Origin: Flavobacterium difficile
GTDB taxonomy: Bacteria; Bacteroidota; Bacteroidia; Flavobacteriales; Flavobacteriaceae
Assembly (NCBI RefSeq): GCF_011392115.1
Contig: NZ_JAAJBT010000004.1
Span: 124,001-188,000 of the forward strand
Length of the DNA stretch: 64,000 bases
Direction: 5' to 3'
Shown here one piece after another: positions 35,946-44,888 of the stretch. The notes below the pieces were generated by a model. That model was not told the origin of the DNA. It ran no database searches and saw nothing but the letters and a program-made list of their open reading frames with translations. Every line of letters begins with the position of its first letter. Position 1 is the stretch's first letter. The position numbers and the translations under genes are program-made.

Positions 35946-37847
35946 ATGACATCAATTTTCGATTTTTGGTGGGTACTTTTACTAGTACTAACAGTAGTTT
36001 TCTACAAATTTGTATTACGTGTATTCTTCGGAATGGTTATCGTACCCGAAGATAAAATTGGTTTAGTAACCAAAAAATTCGTGCTTTTCGGTGCTGATAA
36101 ATCCTTACCAGATAGCAGAATTATTGCCACAAAAGGAGAAGCTGGTTTTCAAGCTCAATCTTTAGCTCCAGGTTTGTATTGGGGCATGTGGATTTGGCAA
36201 TTTTCTGTAGACATGACTCCATTTACCATCATTCCAGAAGGAAAAATCGGTTTGGTTTTAAGTAAAGATGGAAAAGAAATTCCAACAGGTAGAATTTTAG
36301 CTCGAAAAGTTGAATCAGATAACTTTCAAGATGCTAAAGCGTTCTTAGACAATGGCGGACAAAAAGGACGTCAAACCGCTTTTATTACCAGTGGTTCCTA
36401 TCGTATCAATACCTATTTGTTTGAAATCGTAATTATAGATCAAGTGAAAATCTATGAAAATATGATTGGAATTGTTACCGCTTTAGATGGTGAACCGATT
36501 CAACAAGGTCAAATTGCTGGTAAAAACGTTGAAGGACATAATAACTTTCAAGATTGTGATTTCTTTTTAGAAAGTGGCGGAAATCGTGGATTGCAACCTC
36601 AAGTTATGTTGGCTGGTTCGTATTATATCAATACTTGGGCATATCAAATTGAACAAAATCCGATGACAGACGTGCCAATTGGTTACGTAGGTGTTGTGAT
36701 TTCTTATATTGGAGAAGACGGTCAAGATGTAACAGGCGATACTTTCAAACATGGAAATATCGTATCGAAAGGACAACGCGGGGTTTGGATGGAACCACTT
36801 GGACCAGGAAAATATGCTTTAAATAAATATACAACGAAATTAGAACCGGTTCCAACCACTAACTTAGTATTAAATTGGGCTAACGCCAGAAGTGAATCGC
36901 ATGATTTAGATAAAAATTTATCTACAATTACCGTTCGTTCTAAAGATGGTTTCCCATTCAATTTAGATGTAGCACAAATTATTCATGTCCCAGCTAACGA
37001 AGCACCAAAAGTAATTGCCCGTTTTGGAAGCATGACGAATTTAGTTTCACAAGTATTAGAACCTACAATTGGTAACTATTTTAGAAACTCGGCACAAGAT
37101 AGCGATGTAATATCTTTCTTAAGCACACGTAAAGAACGACAAGAGTCAGCTAAAAATCATATCAAAACAGTTTTAGATGAATATAATGTAAATGCAGTAG
37201 ATACTTTAATTGGTGATATTGTTCCACCAGATTCATTAATGAAAACGTTAACCGATAGAAAATTAGCAGAAGAAGAACAAAAAACGTATCAAACCCAAAA
37301 AATGGCGCAAGAACAACGTCAGGGTATGGAAAAAGAAACGGCTATTGCTGACATGCAAAAAGAAATTGTTCGTGCTTCTCAAAGTGTAGAAATTGCGCAA
37401 CGTACAGCTGATGCAACCGTTAAAAAAGCAGAAGGAGATGCAACAAGTTTAAAATTAAATGTAAATGCAGAAGCAGAAGCTACCAAAATGAGAGCAAATG
37501 CAGAAGCTGAAGCAACAAAAGCAAGAGCTGGTGCACAAGCAGAAGCTACGAAATTAAATGCTAGTGCAGAAGCTGAAAAAATCTCTAAAACTGGTTTAGC
37601 AGAAGCAGAAAAAATTATGGCAATTGGTAAATCTACAGCAGAATCGTATCAATTACAAGTTTCTGCGATGGGTGGCGATAACTTTACGAAATATAAAATT
37701 ACCGAAGAAATTGCAAAAGGTAAAATTAAAGTAATTCCAGATGTTTTAATCTCTGGATCAAATGGTTCAGAAGGTGGCATCAGTGGTTTATTAGGTATGA
37801 AACTAATGGAAATGATGGATACCAAAAATGAAGAAAAAAACATATAA
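35946..37847 (+). CDS. Flotillin-like SPFH-domain protein
   Basis: The 633-residue protein has one N-terminal membrane helix (about 5-25), a long SPFH/band 7 region (about 30-430) and a C-terminal coiled coil rich in Ala and Glu, with repeated AEAEATK blocks at about 495-560. It ends in a Gly/Met-rich tail (GISGLLGMKLMEMMD). Flotillins of this type scaffold membrane microdomains. The pattern is close to YqiK/FloT, although no NfeD-type partner gene is adjacent. The gene is monocistronic, with its own terminator. Confidence 0.88.
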   Translation: MTSIFDFWWVLLLVLTVVFYKFVLRVFFGMVIVPEDKIGLVTKKFVLFGADKSLPDSRIIATKGEAGFQAQSLAPGLYWGMWIWQFSVDMTPFTIIPEGKIGLVLSKDGKEIPTGRILARKVESDNFQDAKAFLDNGGQKGRQTAFITSGSYRINTYLFEIVIIDQVKIYENMIGIVTALDGEPIQQGQIAGKNVEGHNNFQDCDFFLESGGNRGLQPQVMLAGSYYINTWAYQIEQNPMTDVPIGYVGVVISYIGEDGQDVTGDTFKHGNIVSKGQRGVWMEPLGPGKYALNKYTTKLEPVPTTNLVLNWANARSESHDLDKNLSTITVRSKDGFPFNLDVAQIIHVPANEAPKVIARFGSMTNLVSQVLEPTIGNYFRNSAQDSDVISFLSTRKERQESAKNHIKTVLDEYNVNAVDTLIGDIVPPDSLMKTLTDRKLAEEEQKTYQTQKMAQEQRQGMEKETAIADMQKEIVRASQSVEIAQRTADATVKKAEGDATSLKLNVNAEAEATKMRANAEAEATKARAGAQAEATKLNASAEAEKISKTGLAEAEKIMAIGKSTAESYQLQVSAMGGDNFTKYKITEEIAKGKIKVIPDVLISGSNGSEGGISGLLGMKLMEMMDTKNEEKNI

Positions 37848-37856
37848 TACCTTGTT

Positions 37857-37887
37857 AACGTCTCAAGAAATTGGGGCGTTTTCTTTT
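37857..37887 (+). terminator. Intrinsic terminator after the flotillin gene
   Basis: A 10-bp stem AACGTCTCAA/TTGGGGCGTT (37857-37866 with 37871-37880), with two G-U pairs and a GAAA tetraloop, is followed by a T-rich run. Confidence 0.85.
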
Positions 37888-37962
37888 TTATTTACATCAA
37901 ATAAATATTTTTGGTACGGAGTTTGTTATAACCAAATGAATAGTAACCTAAATCTCATATAA

Positions 37963-38445
37963 ATGAAAACTTTTCAGTCTACAAACAAGAGCTTAAAAAT
38001 CTTTCTAGTACTTGTGCTATTAAGTTTATTTATCACTACAGAAACAACATTTGCTCATGGAAAACCTCCTAAATGGGCTCCTGCTAAAGGATATCGTGCC
38101 AAAACAAGACACATTTATTTCCCACAGCAAAATTTTTATTATGATATTCAAACGAGTAATTATTTTTATTTGAAAAATGGTAATTGGACAGTAAGTGTTT
38201 CAATTCCATCACCATTTATAAATATAAACTTGGGTAGTGTAGCTCAAATTCAACTAGATTATTACGGAGCAACTCCATATTATTACAATACAAACCATTG
38301 TGCAAAATATAGAAAAGTAAAAGTTAATCCAACAAGAACAAGAGTTATTGTAAGTAAAGAAAGAAAAACTAATGCGCATCACGGATCAAACCGCAAACAT
38401 GCTAAAAAAAAAGGTAATGGACGTGGACATGGTAACGATAAATGA
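37963..38445 (+). CDS. Unknown secreted basic protein
   Basis: The 160-residue product has a signal peptide (about 1-31, ending ETTFAHG) and no recognised domain. The mature part starts with Lys/Pro-rich sequence and has aromatic strands (YFPQQNFYYDI, YFYLKNGNWTVSV). It ends in a strongly basic tail (KHAKKKGNGRGHG). It could bind polyanions such as DNA or polysaccharide outside the cytoplasm, but that is speculation from charge. It has its own terminator and no operon partner. Confidence 0.7.
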   Translation: MKTFQSTNKSLKIFLVLVLLSLFITTETTFAHGKPPKWAPAKGYRAKTRHIYFPQQNFYYDIQTSNYFYLKNGNWTVSVSIPSPFININLGSVAQIQLDYYGATPYYYNTNHCAKYRKVKVNPTRTRVIVSKERKTNAHHGSNRKHAKKKGNGRGHGNDK

Positions 38446-38466
38446 TCATACATTTAATGACAAAAT

Positions 38467-38503
38467 AAAAAAGTCTGATACAAAATTGTAACAGACTTTT
38501 TTT
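38467..38503 (+). terminator. Intrinsic terminator
   Basis: An 11-bp stem AAAAAAGTCTG/CAGACTTTTTT (38467-38477 with 38492-38502) with a 14-nt loop and a T-run, just after the basic secreted protein gene. Confidence 0.88.
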
Positions 38504-38537
38504 ATTATTACTTTTAAAAAATCTAAAACAATATATC

Positions 38538-38969
38538 ATGGCTACAATAAGCACCTACCTAACATTTAACGGAACTACAGAAGCTGCTTTTAACTTTTAT
38601 AAATCGGTTTTTGGTGGCGAGTTCACTGAATTGCATAAGTTTAATTCGATGCCTCCACAAGATGGAATGCCAGCATTAAGTGAAGAAGAAGGAAATCGAA
38701 TCATGCATGTTAGTTTTCCTATTGGAACGGCAACTTTATTTGGTAGCGATACTTTGAGTACGCATGGCGATGTTGTTATTGGAAACAATTTTTCCATTTC
38801 TATTAATGCAGAAAGTAAAGAAGAAGCGGATAAATTATTTAACGGACTTTCAGCTGATGGAAAAATAACAATGCCAATGGAAAGTACTTTTTGGGGTGCT
38901 TACTTCGGAATGTTTACCGATAAATTCGGAATCAATTGGATGATCAATTTTGATGAAGTTCCTCAATAA
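38538..38969 (+). CDS. VOC-family (PhnB-like) protein
   Basis: The 143-residue product has the paired beta-alpha-beta-beta-beta units of the glyoxalase/VOC fold: TYLTFNGTTEAAFNFYKSVFGGEF in the first half and ISINAESKEEADKLFN...WGAYFGMFTDKFGINWMI in the second. It resembles PhnB/YjdN proteins, whose substrate is not established. The usual metal ligands are incomplete, so it may be non-catalytic. It is flanked by terminators and transcribed alone. Confidence 0.88.
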   Translation: MATISTYLTFNGTTEAAFNFYKSVFGGEFTELHKFNSMPPQDGMPALSEEEGNRIMHVSFPIGTATLFGSDTLSTHGDVVIGNNFSISINAESKEEADKLFNGLSADGKITMPMESTFWGAYFGMFTDKFGINWMINFDEVPQ

Positions 38970-38975
38970 AACATA

Positions 38976-39006
38976 AAACCTGACAGGTTTAAAATCTGTC
39001 AGGTTT
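38976..39006. terminator. Intrinsic terminator between convergent VOC and glmM genes
   Basis: An 11-bp inverted repeat AAACCTGACAG/CTGTCAGGTTT (38976-38986 with 38996-39006). A second small palindrome TCCCGAAGTATCGGGA lies about 20 bp further on, next to the glmM stop. Confidence 0.85.
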
Positions 39007-39047
39007 GTATAATAGCATCTGAAATAATCCCGAAGTATCGGGACAGA

Positions 39048-40442
39048 TTAAATCCCAGCAATCACTTTTAACTCTTTTACAAAACGTTCCGCTAAAACAT
39101 CGGCTTCATTTTGAGTAGGCGCTTCGGTATAAATTCTAATAATCGGTTCAGTATTCGATTTTCTTAAATGTACCCATTCCGTTGGGAAATCTATTTTCAC
39201 TCCATCAATGGTAGAAATTTGCTCATTTTTATAAGTTGCTGTTAAGGCTTCTAAAATCGCATCAACATCAATTTGAGGTGTCAATTCAATTTTATTTTTA
39301 CTCATATAATATTGCGGATAACTCGCACGTAATTCGGCAACCGTTTTATCTTGTCCTGCTAAATAGGTTAAAAATAAAGCCACTCCTACCAAACTATCTC
39401 TTCCATAATGTAATTCTGGATAAATGATTCCACCATTTCCTTCACCACCAATAATAGCGTTGGTTTTTTTCATTAATTCTACCACATTCACCTCACCTAC
39501 TGCACTCGCTTGGTAACTTCCGTTATGTTTTTCAGTAATATCGCGTAAAGCACGAGAAGAACTCATATTAGAAACCGTATTTCCTGGAGTTTTACTCAAT
39601 ACATAATCGGCTACAGCTACCAAAGTGTATTCTTCACCGAACATTTCTCCATCATTAGAAATAAAGGCTAAACGGTCTACATCTGGATCAACTACAATTC
39701 CGAAATCGGCTTTTTCATCTACAACCAATTTACAAATATCGCCTAAATGTTCTTTCAAAGGTTCTGGATTATGAGGAAAATGTCCGTTAGGTTCGCAGTA
39801 AAGTTTTACTACTTCTACACCCATTTGTTCAAGTAAATTTGGGATGATAATTCCACCTGATGAATTGACACCATCAACCACTACTTTAAATTTCTTAGTT
39901 TTTACTAAATCGGCATCAACCAAAGGTAATTCTAACACTTCATCTATATGAATATCCATGTAAGAATCGTTAATTGTAACTTCCCCTAAACTATCCACAT
40001 CAACAAAATCAAACGCTTCAGCTTCAGCAATTTCTAATATTTTGGCACCATCAGCTCCACTTAAAAATTCACCTTTTGCATTTAATAATTTTAAAGCATT
40101 CCATTGTTTCGGATTGTGAGAAGCAGTTAAAATTATTCCACCATCAGCTTGTTCCATTGGTACAGACACTTCAACTGTTGGTGTAGTTGATAAACCTAAA
40201 TCGATTACATCAATTCCTAAACCTAAAAGTGTATTTTGCACTAAATTATGAATCATTGGACCAGAAATACGGGCATCACGACCAATAACCACTTTTAATT
40301 TTCTATCCGTTACAGTACTATTGTTTTTCAAGAACGTTCCGTAAGCTGATGCGAATTTTACAGCGTCAACTGGAGTCAAGTTATCACCAACTTTTCCGCC
40401 AATTGTACCACGAATTCCTGATATAGATTTTATTAATGTCAT
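39048..40442 (-). CDS. glmM: Phosphoglucosamine mutase
   Basis: GlmM converts glucosamine-6-phosphate to glucosamine-1-phosphate for peptidoglycan and LPS synthesis. The 464-residue product shows the phosphoserine loop TASHNPKQWN (Ser108), the magnesium loop DPDVDRL (about 250), the sugar-binding GEGNGGI and the phosphate-binding RKSNTEPIIRIY. In Flavobacteria this enzyme may also serve as a general phosphohexomutase. It stands alone on the minus strand, diverging from the gene at 40641. Confidence 0.93.
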   Translation of the reverse strand: MTLIKSISGIRGTIGGKVGDNLTPVDAVKFASAYGTFLKNNSTVTDRKLKVVIGRDARISGPMIHNLVQNTLLGLGIDVIDLGLSTTPTVEVSVPMEQADGGIILTASHNPKQWNALKLLNAKGEFLSGADGAKILEIAEAEAFDFVDVDSLGEVTINDSYMDIHIDEVLELPLVDADLVKTKKFKVVVDGVNSSGGIIIPNLLEQMGVEVVKLYCEPNGHFPHNPEPLKEHLGDICKLVVDEKADFGIVVDPDVDRLAFISNDGEMFGEEYTLVAVADYVLSKTPGNTVSNMSSSRALRDITEKHNGSYQASAVGEVNVVELMKKTNAIIGGEGNGGIIYPELHYGRDSLVGVALFLTYLAGQDKTVAELRASYPQYYMSKNKIELTPQIDVDAILEALTATYKNEQISTIDGVKIDFPTEWVHLRKSNTEPIIRIYTEAPTQNEADVLAERFVKELKVIAGI

Positions 40443-40640
40443 TTTTTAATGTTTAAAAGATTAAGGGTTTAAAAGTTAAGAAGCAAACGCATATAAAATA
40501 CAAATATAAAAAGTTAAGCATTGGATTTCAATAAAACATTCAAAGTTTTTTTTATATATTTACGAAGCGATTAAATGGACAAAATTAAGTTCAATACCTT
40601 TTAAACTCATAAACTCTTAAACTTTTAAATCTTTTTCAAA

Positions 40641-41249
40641 TTGAACTACCTCGCTCACATATATCTTTCTGATGAAGATGATTTTATCAAAATTGGTAAT
40701 TTCATGGCTGATGCAGTAAAAGGAAATCAGTTTGAGCAGTATCCAATTGGCATACAAATTGGTATTAGATTACACCGTTTTATTGATAGTTTTACAGATT
40801 CACATCCTGTTTACAGACAAAGCAAACATCGGTTACATGAAAAATTCGGACATTATTCTGGTGTGATAATGGATATTGTTTACGATCATTTTCTTGCTAA
40901 GAATTGGAAGCAATTTTCTGAAATTAAATTGGAAGATTATGCAGATACTTTTTATAAATTATTACAAAATAATTATGAAATTTTAACGGATAAAACTCAA
41001 AATTCCCTACCTTATATGATGGAAACCAATTGGTTAGTGTGTTACAAAAGTTTGGCTGGTTTAGAATTGATTTTATTTCAAATGGACCATCGCACCAAAA
41101 ATCGTGTCAACATGCCTGCAGCCTTGGAAAACGTAAACCAATTTTACACTGAAATTGAACTAGAATTTTTTACTTTTTTTGCCGAATTAGAACAACAATG
41201 TAAAATAGAATTACAAAAATTAAGAAATGAGTTTTGTTATTACCATTAA
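40641..41249 (+). CDS. ACP phosphodiesterase-like protein (AcpH family)
   Basis: The 202-residue product matches the AcpH family, which removes 4'-phosphopantetheine from acyl carrier protein. It has MNYLAHIYLS at the start, GNFMADAVKG, then LHRFIDSFTDSHP and VYDHFLAKNW with metal-binding His and Asp residues. The start codon is TTG at 40641: the family begins exactly with MNYLAH, and no ATG is available upstream in frame. It overlaps the next gene by 23 bp, so the two are coupled. Confidence 0.85.
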   Translation: MNYLAHIYLSDEDDFIKIGNFMADAVKGNQFEQYPIGIQIGIRLHRFIDSFTDSHPVYRQSKHRLHEKFGHYSGVIMDIVYDHFLAKNWKQFSEIKLEDYADTFYKLLQNNYEILTDKTQNSLPYMMETNWLVCYKSLAGLELILFQMDHRTKNRVNMPAALENVNQFYTEIELEFFTFFAELEQQCKIELQKLRNEFCYYH

Positions 41250-41895
41250 AAAAGCATTTGAAGCACAAGAAGATCTGGTTTACGGACAAAAACAAAGTGC
41301 TTATTTAAAAAATAATTTTCCTTGTTATGGAATTCCAACTCAAGTTAGACGTGAGATTTTAAAAGAATGCTCATCAAATTATAAAGAAGCAATCAATACA
41401 AACTTCAGAAATATTTGTTGGGAGTTGTATCAATTGCCGCATCGTGAAATGCATCAAGTGGCTATCGATATTTTCATTAAAGAAATTAAAAAAAACTATC
41501 AAGTTGAAGATATAGCATTCATTGAAAAACTCATTACTACAAATTCTTGGTGGGACAGTGTGGATACTTTAGCAAAATACGCAGTAGGTGGCTATTTAGA
41601 GACATTTCCTGAAAAAAAGTATCCAATTATAGAAGAGTTCTCTAATTCAGACAACTTATGGTTAAACCGAACTGCTATTATTTTTCAATTAGGTTATAAA
41701 CAAAAAACAGATTTCGATTTATTAGTTTCAGAATGTGAAAAGCACAAACATTCAAATGAATTTTTCATTCAAAAAGCCATTGGCTGGGCATTAAGAGAAT
41801 ATTCGTCTGTAAATCCAAGTGCTGTGTTAGAGTATGTAAATCGCACTAATTTAAAACCTTTAAGTAAAAAAGAAGCGATTAGAAAAATCATCTAA
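41227..41895 (+). CDS. DNA alkylation repair protein (AlkD-like HEAT-repeat glycosylase)
   Basis: The 222-residue product is made of HEAT-like repeats. The family motif NSWWDSVDTLAKYAVG contains the DNA-contacting Trp and the Asp that assist excision of N3/N7-alkylpurines. The second family motif, AIGWALREYS, is near the C-terminus. It overlaps the AcpH-like gene by 23 bp; no functional link between the two is known. It is followed by a short non-coding gap before the ClC gene. Confidence 0.9.
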   Translation: MSFVITIKKAFEAQEDLVYGQKQSAYLKNNFPCYGIPTQVRREILKECSSNYKEAINTNFRNICWELYQLPHREMHQVAIDIFIKEIKKNYQVEDIAFIEKLITTNSWWDSVDTLAKYAVGGYLETFPEKKYPIIEEFSNSDNLWLNRTAIIFQLGYKQKTDFDLLVSECEKHKHSNEFFIQKAIGWALREYSSVNPSAVLEYVNRTNLKPLSKKEAIRKII

Positions 41896-41983
41896 CTCGT
41901 CAATTTACAATTTGTCAATGTGCCAATTATTTTGCATCTCAATTAAAATTACCGTATTTTAGCATTTCTAAATCAAACATCTT

Positions 41984-43783
41984 GTGTTAAAAGCCATTCA
42001 AAAAACAGCCCAATTTTTCGAACATACCTTCTCTAAACTTAAAAGTGTTTTAGAGCCTAGACAGTTTTTGTATGTTTCTAGTGTTTTGGTCGGATTGTCA
42101 GCTGCTTTGGCCGTAATTGTGTTGAAAACTTTTGCTCATAATGTATTTTTGTTTTCACAATATTTAAACAAAGAATTTCATTTACCCTATAGTAAAAGTA
42201 CTTTGCCAATTATAGGTATTTTACTTACTGTATTTGTAATAAAAAATTTCTTAAACGGAAACATACAAAAAGGAACTTCCCAAATTATGTATGCGGTAGC
42301 TAAAAAGCGAAGCGTTATTCCAGACAAGCAAATGTATGCACAAATTATTACCAGCTCGTTAACCGTTGGTATGGGTGGAAGTGCGGGTTTAGAGTCGCCA
42401 ATTACTATAACAGGAGCTGCTTTTGGAAGTAATTATGCATTAAAATACCGATTAAGTTATAAAGACAGAACCTTACTTTTAGCTTGTGGAGTGGCAGCAG
42501 GAATTGCAGCAGCCTTTAACGCTCCTATTGCAGGCGTTTTATTTGCCATTGAAGTGGTATTAGCAGAAATTAGTATCACTGCTTTTACGCCTTTGATAAT
42601 TAGTGCTGCTACAGGTTCCATTGTTTCGATGTTATTGTTAAATGAAGATGCTTTATTCAGTTTTAAATCGATTCAGGAATTTAATTCGAAAAACATTCCA
42701 TTCTACATAATTTTAGGAATTCTGTCAGGATTCGTATCCATTCATTATGCCAGAAACTTCAGAAAAGTAGAACATTTTTTTGCCAATAGGAGTCGAAATT
42801 CTTACCGAAAAGCCTTATTTGGAGCCACAATCTTAGGTGTATTAATTTTTATTTTTCCAAGTTTATTTGGTGAAGGTTATGAAGGTATCAAATTGTTAGC
42901 GGCCAATCAGCCTGAAAAATTACTAGATAACACACTAATCGAACGTTTTGAAGACAACAAATGGGTTATTTTTGGTTTCATAACCTTAACACTTTTATTC
43001 AAAGTATTTGCCACTGGTATTACCTTAGGAGCAGGAGGAAATGGAGGGAACTTCGCTCCTTCTCTATTCGTTGGTTCTTATCTGGGATTTTCTACAGCTT
43101 ATTTTTTCAACATGCTAAAAATTACTAATTTACCTATCAGTAATTTCACTTTAGTTGGCATGTCGGGCGTTTTAAGTGGTTTGTTTCATTCACCTTTAAC
43201 AGCTATTTTCCTTATTGCAGAGATTACAGGTGGCTATAGTTTAATGGTGCCTTTGATGTTGGTTTCCTCTATAAGTTTTGCAATTTCAAAACACTTTGAA
43301 CCTTATTCGTTTGACATTAAAAACCTAGCTGATAAAGGAGAAGTTTTCACAGATGATAAAGATAAAAACATCTTACAATCAATTGATGTTAAAAAATTGA
43401 TTTGCAATAACTTTAGTCCAGTAACTGAATCTAAAACTTTAGAAGAATTAATTGAGAAAATTGCCACTTCAGATGATGTAATTTTCCCAGTTTTAAATGA
43501 TGAAAAAAAACTAATTGGATTGATTTATTTAGATGATATTCGTCCGATTATATTTTCTGCATTTAAAGTAAAATATACCTCAATTACAGAAATTTTACAA
43601 CCAGTTAAAGAAAAAGATACTGTAGATTATAATGAAGGTATAGAATCCATCATGAATAAATTTGAAAAAACACAGCAAAATATCTTGCCTGTTACTCAAA
43701 ATAAAATTTTCATTGGTTTTATATCTAAATCTGATATTTTAGAAAAATACAGAGAACAATTGAAAGAATTGGTAATTGAATAA
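41984..43783 (+). CDS. ClC-family chloride channel/transporter with CBS domains
   Basis: The 599-residue protein has an N-terminal ClC membrane region (about 25-440) and paired CBS domains (about 465-595). The gating glutamate is Glu137 in GGSAGLESP, and GNFAPSLF is the third selectivity motif. The first motif (GSGIP in ClC-ec1) is not conserved (KGTSQ). The internal proton glutamate of exchangers is Val here (FNAPIAGVLFAIEVV), which suggests channel-like behaviour. The GTG at 41984 is the start with the best fit. The CBS pair probably senses nucleotides. Confidence 0.9.
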   Translation: MLKAIQKTAQFFEHTFSKLKSVLEPRQFLYVSSVLVGLSAALAVIVLKTFAHNVFLFSQYLNKEFHLPYSKSTLPIIGILLTVFVIKNFLNGNIQKGTSQIMYAVAKKRSVIPDKQMYAQIITSSLTVGMGGSAGLESPITITGAAFGSNYALKYRLSYKDRTLLLACGVAAGIAAAFNAPIAGVLFAIEVVLAEISITAFTPLIISAATGSIVSMLLLNEDALFSFKSIQEFNSKNIPFYIILGILSGFVSIHYARNFRKVEHFFANRSRNSYRKALFGATILGVLIFIFPSLFGEGYEGIKLLAANQPEKLLDNTLIERFEDNKWVIFGFITLTLLFKVFATGITLGAGGNGGNFAPSLFVGSYLGFSTAYFFNMLKITNLPISNFTLVGMSGVLSGLFHSPLTAIFLIAEITGGYSLMVPLMLVSSISFAISKHFEPYSFDIKNLADKGEVFTDDKDKNILQSIDVKKLICNNFSPVTESKTLEELIEKIATSDDVIFPVLNDEKKLIGLIYLDDIRPIIFSAFKVKYTSITEILQPVKEKDTVDYNEGIESIMNKFEKTQQNILPVTQNKIFIGFISKSDILEKYREQLKELVIE

Positions 43784-44007
43784 GTTTCAAAAATCAATAG
43801 CTCTAAATTCAATCCTGTACTCCAACACTCTTAGATAATTATCAATAGGAGTTTATTCATTTATTTAAAACCCTAAGAATTATAAAAGTACTTATTTTAA
43901 TATTATCACAAAAACGACTAGATCAATTATGACATTTATTTTCTTTTCTGTTTAATTGTAAAATTCCTTAGCTAATTTATATTTTTCCTTAATTCCTTTT
44001 TTTGTTG

Positions 44008-44038
44008 TTGTTCAAAGAGAAACATTAAAATAGATTTG
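44008..44038 (+). promoter_or_regulatory. Bacteroidota-type promoter
   Basis: TTG at 44008-44010, a 20-bp spacer, and TAGATTTG at 44031-44038 match the -33/-7 consensus. The element overlaps the first codons of a longer reading frame beginning at 44036, supporting the start at 44072 for the following gene. The gap 43784-44007 shows nothing else. Confidence 0.65.
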
Positions 44039-44071
44039 CTCTATAAAAGTTTAACAATAAAATCAAAAATT

Positions 44072-44815
44072 ATGAATAGAGAATTAGTTTTTTTAAGAGC
44101 ATTTGCAGTTACAACAGTTTTAGGAATGCTATTTATTTCTACATCAGCATTTAAAGAAAATGGGAATAAAAAATTTAAGGAAATTGATGTAGAACGAATT
44201 AACATAGTTGAAAAAGACGGAACTGTTAAAATGATTTTAACAAACGTTAGCCGTTTTCCTAACGGAAATGACAAAATAAATAACAGACCAACAAATGAAA
44301 ATAGAAAAAAACGATCAGGAATGTTATTTTTTAATGAGGACGGAATTGAATGTGGCGGATTCATTTATGATGGACAAAAAGATAAAAACGGACATAGTTC
44401 TGGGTTATCTCTGACATACGACCAATATGATGGAGATCAAGTTATGCAACTCCTTACACAGGATTATCAAAAAGGAGACAAACGTTTTGTTTCTAGTAGC
44501 CTTGCCTTTAACGATCGTCCAACAAAAGAAAACCAACTCAAAACTGCTGAAATTATGAAGGAGTTAGAGGAACTTGAAAAAAAAGACCCAAAAGCGATGC
44601 AAGAAAAAATCAAACAATATGAAGAACAAGGCTTGATTGGTGGAGTTCCAAGAGTTATGTTAGGAAAATCTAGAAGTCAAAATAATGGTTTATTTCTTTT
44701 TGATGACAAAGGATTACCAAAAGCAATGTTTTATGTAGACAAAAACAATGTTGCTAAATTAGATTTTTATGATGATAGCGGGAAAGTGATTGCATCTTTT
44801 CCTAATGAAAAATAA
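44072..44815 (+). CDS. Unknown secreted/anchored protein
   Basis: The 247-residue product has an N-terminal signal or anchor (RELVFLRAFAVTTVLGMLFI) and no recognised domain. It contains repeated beta-hairpin-like units with an FxxxxGxxxxxFxxDG rhythm: RINIVEKDGTVKMIL, SGMLFFNEDGIECGGFIYDG, LFLFDDKGLPKAMFYVD and LDFYDDSGKVI. These may be four copies of one strand-turn-strand repeat. A charged helix (LKTAEIMKELEELEKKDPKA) interrupts them. It has its own promoter and terminator just upstream of a two-component pair. Confidence 0.7.
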   Translation: MNRELVFLRAFAVTTVLGMLFISTSAFKENGNKKFKEIDVERINIVEKDGTVKMILTNVSRFPNGNDKINNRPTNENRKKRSGMLFFNEDGIECGGFIYDGQKDKNGHSSGLSLTYDQYDGDQVMQLLTQDYQKGDKRFVSSSLAFNDRPTKENQLKTAEIMKELEELEKKDPKAMQEKIKQYEEQGLIGGVPRVMLGKSRSQNNGLFLFDDKGLPKAMFYVDKNNVAKLDFYDDSGKVIASFPNEK

Positions 44816-44833
44816 TAGTTTCTAATCTTACTC

Positions 44834-44865
44834 ATAGCCTTATATCAAAATATAGGGCTATTTTT
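44834..44865 (+). terminator. Intrinsic terminator
   Basis: A 12-bp stem (44834-44845 with 44850-44861, core AGCCTTATAT/ATATAGGGCT with one G-U pair), a CAAA loop and a T-run. It separates the secreted-protein gene from the kinase gene. Confidence 0.88.
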
Positions 44866-44888
44866 GTAAAACACTATAAATAATATTC

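Noticed and set aside
36567..36961. Minus-strand ORFs opposite the flotillin gene
   Set aside because: They are antisense to a conserved SPFH region and have no features of their own.
40641..40643. A frameshift or missing start for the AcpH-like gene
   Set aside because: The family's conserved N-terminus begins exactly at this codon, so a TTG start is the simpler explanation.
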